NCBI RefSeq assembly: GCF_030230605.1 | Contig: NZ_JASPDO010000001.1 | Coordinates: 124,001 to 188,000, forward strand | Origin: Brevibacterium sp. UMB1308A | GTDB lineage: Bacteria; Actinomycetota; Actinomycetes; Actinomycetales; Brevibacteriaceae | Length of the DNA stretch: 64,000 nt | Direction of reading: 5' to 3' | Shown: positions 63,618 through 64,000 of the stretch, piece after piece | Numbering within the stretch: position 1 is the stretch's first letter | Layout of the letters: each line of letters starts with the position of its first letter | Notes under the pieces: model-generated | What the model was told of the DNA's origin: nothing | The model's input: only the letters and a program-made list of their open reading frames with translations | The model's database searches: none | Translations under genes and position numbers: made by a program

Positions 63618-64000
63618 GTCGCGATCTTATTCTCAACCGCATCTACGACGCCCTTAGCCGCTCGCCACAGGTAGCACCCCCAGCTTCTCCCACACTCCCA
63701 CCAGCGGTCCCTACAGACCCGCTGAAAGCCCAGACGACCTCGGCGCTGGTGGACCTTCTCACTGACCGCCTGGTGGACTACAACGCAACCGTCACGCACG
63801 CCACCCCGGACACGGTTGGCAAGGTAGTGGCAGAGCTTTTAGGGGACGCGCACAGCGTTGTGATCCCGCACGACCTCCCGTCAGACTGGACGGCCGCCTC
63901 ACAGGCGCAGTTCCACGTGGATTCGGCAGACGAGCCACTCAGTGTGGACCAGTTGGACACGGTTGATGCAGTTGTCACTGGCTCAACAGTTTCGATTGCA
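63614..64000 (+). CDS. lutC: L-lactate utilisation protein LutC, N-terminal part (runs off window)
   Basis: 129 residues of LutC are present, starting at the ATG overlapping the lutB stop. The MSRDLILNRIYDAL start is helical, followed by a Pro-rich linker, LVDYNATVTHATPD, and DAVVTGSTVSIA, the usual beginning of the LUD core. The gene continues beyond the window. Confidence 0.85.
   Translation, partial: MSRDLILNRIYDALSRSPQVAPPASPTLPPAVPTDPLKAQTTSALVDLLTDRLVDYNATVTHATPDTVGKVVAELLGDAHSVVIPHDLPSDWTAASQAQFHVDSADEPLSVDQLDTVDAVVTGSTVSIA

Overview
This window looks like chromosomal DNA of a high-GC Gram-positive bacterium (Actinomycetota, probably order Micrococcales), though only moderately GC-rich for that group. 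The evidence is a CIRCE-controlled groEL without groES, a PspA/PspAA/M48/PspAB envelope-stress cluster, a bacterial XPB helicase with its partner, DUF3263, LytR_C and DUF3027 proteins, a DtxR-type regulator with the complete metal-ligand set, a WXG100 protein, many GTG starts, and several genes whose start codon lies only 6-8 bases after a TANNNT -10 hexamer (leaderless style). I cannot name the genus from sequence alone.

Layout. 1-5.7 kb: two overlapping LacI-type regulators, a fused trehalose-6-phosphate synthase/phosphatase, and a membrane Ser/Thr kinase. 5.7-12.9 kb: DsbA-like thioredoxin-fold protein, tRNA-Thr, SPFH protein, purine permease, SGNH hydrolase, ThrE-type exporter, uracil-DNA glycosylase. 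13-18.6 kb: aldehyde dehydrogenase, DUF3263, LytR_C protein, cold-shock protein, groEL, TauE-type permease. 18.7-27 kb: an envelope-stress region with a PspA module, a WXG100 protein, an HtrA protease and a two-component system. 27-38.2 kb: EamA transporter, XPB helicase pair, cold-shock/DUF3027 operon, MFS exporter, DUF456, divergent serC and pdxH, and a DtxR/IdeR regulator. 38.2-48.2 kb: an acyl-CoA catabolic island (single-chain biotin carboxylase, ligase, acyl-CoA dehydrogenase, SDR, a second ligase, and an MHS symporter). 48.5-53.6 kb: NlpC/P60 hydrolase, HNH nuclease, universal stress protein, lipoprotein deacetylase, GlsB-like membrane protein. 53.7-55.2 kb: an IS481-type element ending a few bases from a tRNA-Lys gene. 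55.3-60.6 kb: DUF2871, an AlkZ-like winged-helix protein, two proteins of unknown function, and a DUF47-PiT phosphate transport pair with a strongly folded leader. 60.6-64 kb: YitT-type protein and lutABC (lutC cut by the window end).

Most of the window is ordinary core genome. The points I would check first are: (i) an 86-base RNA-like fold (14-bp closing helix plus three hairpins, one with a GNRA loop) that starts at the predicted transcription start of the DUF47-PiT operon; (ii) three genes preceded by a small ORF that has its own strong Shine-Dalgarno and whose stop overlaps the gene's start (ThrE-type exporter, MFS exporter, HNH nuclease), one with a terminator-like hairpin inside; (iii) a shared ACCGATC-N4-GATCGGT palindrome at both promoters of the acyl-CoA island; (iv) a WXG100 protein without ESX genes inside the envelope-stress region; (v) a lysine-rich insertion in the ATP-binding domain of the stress histidine kinase. 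All of these come from reading the sequence; no database search or folding program was run.
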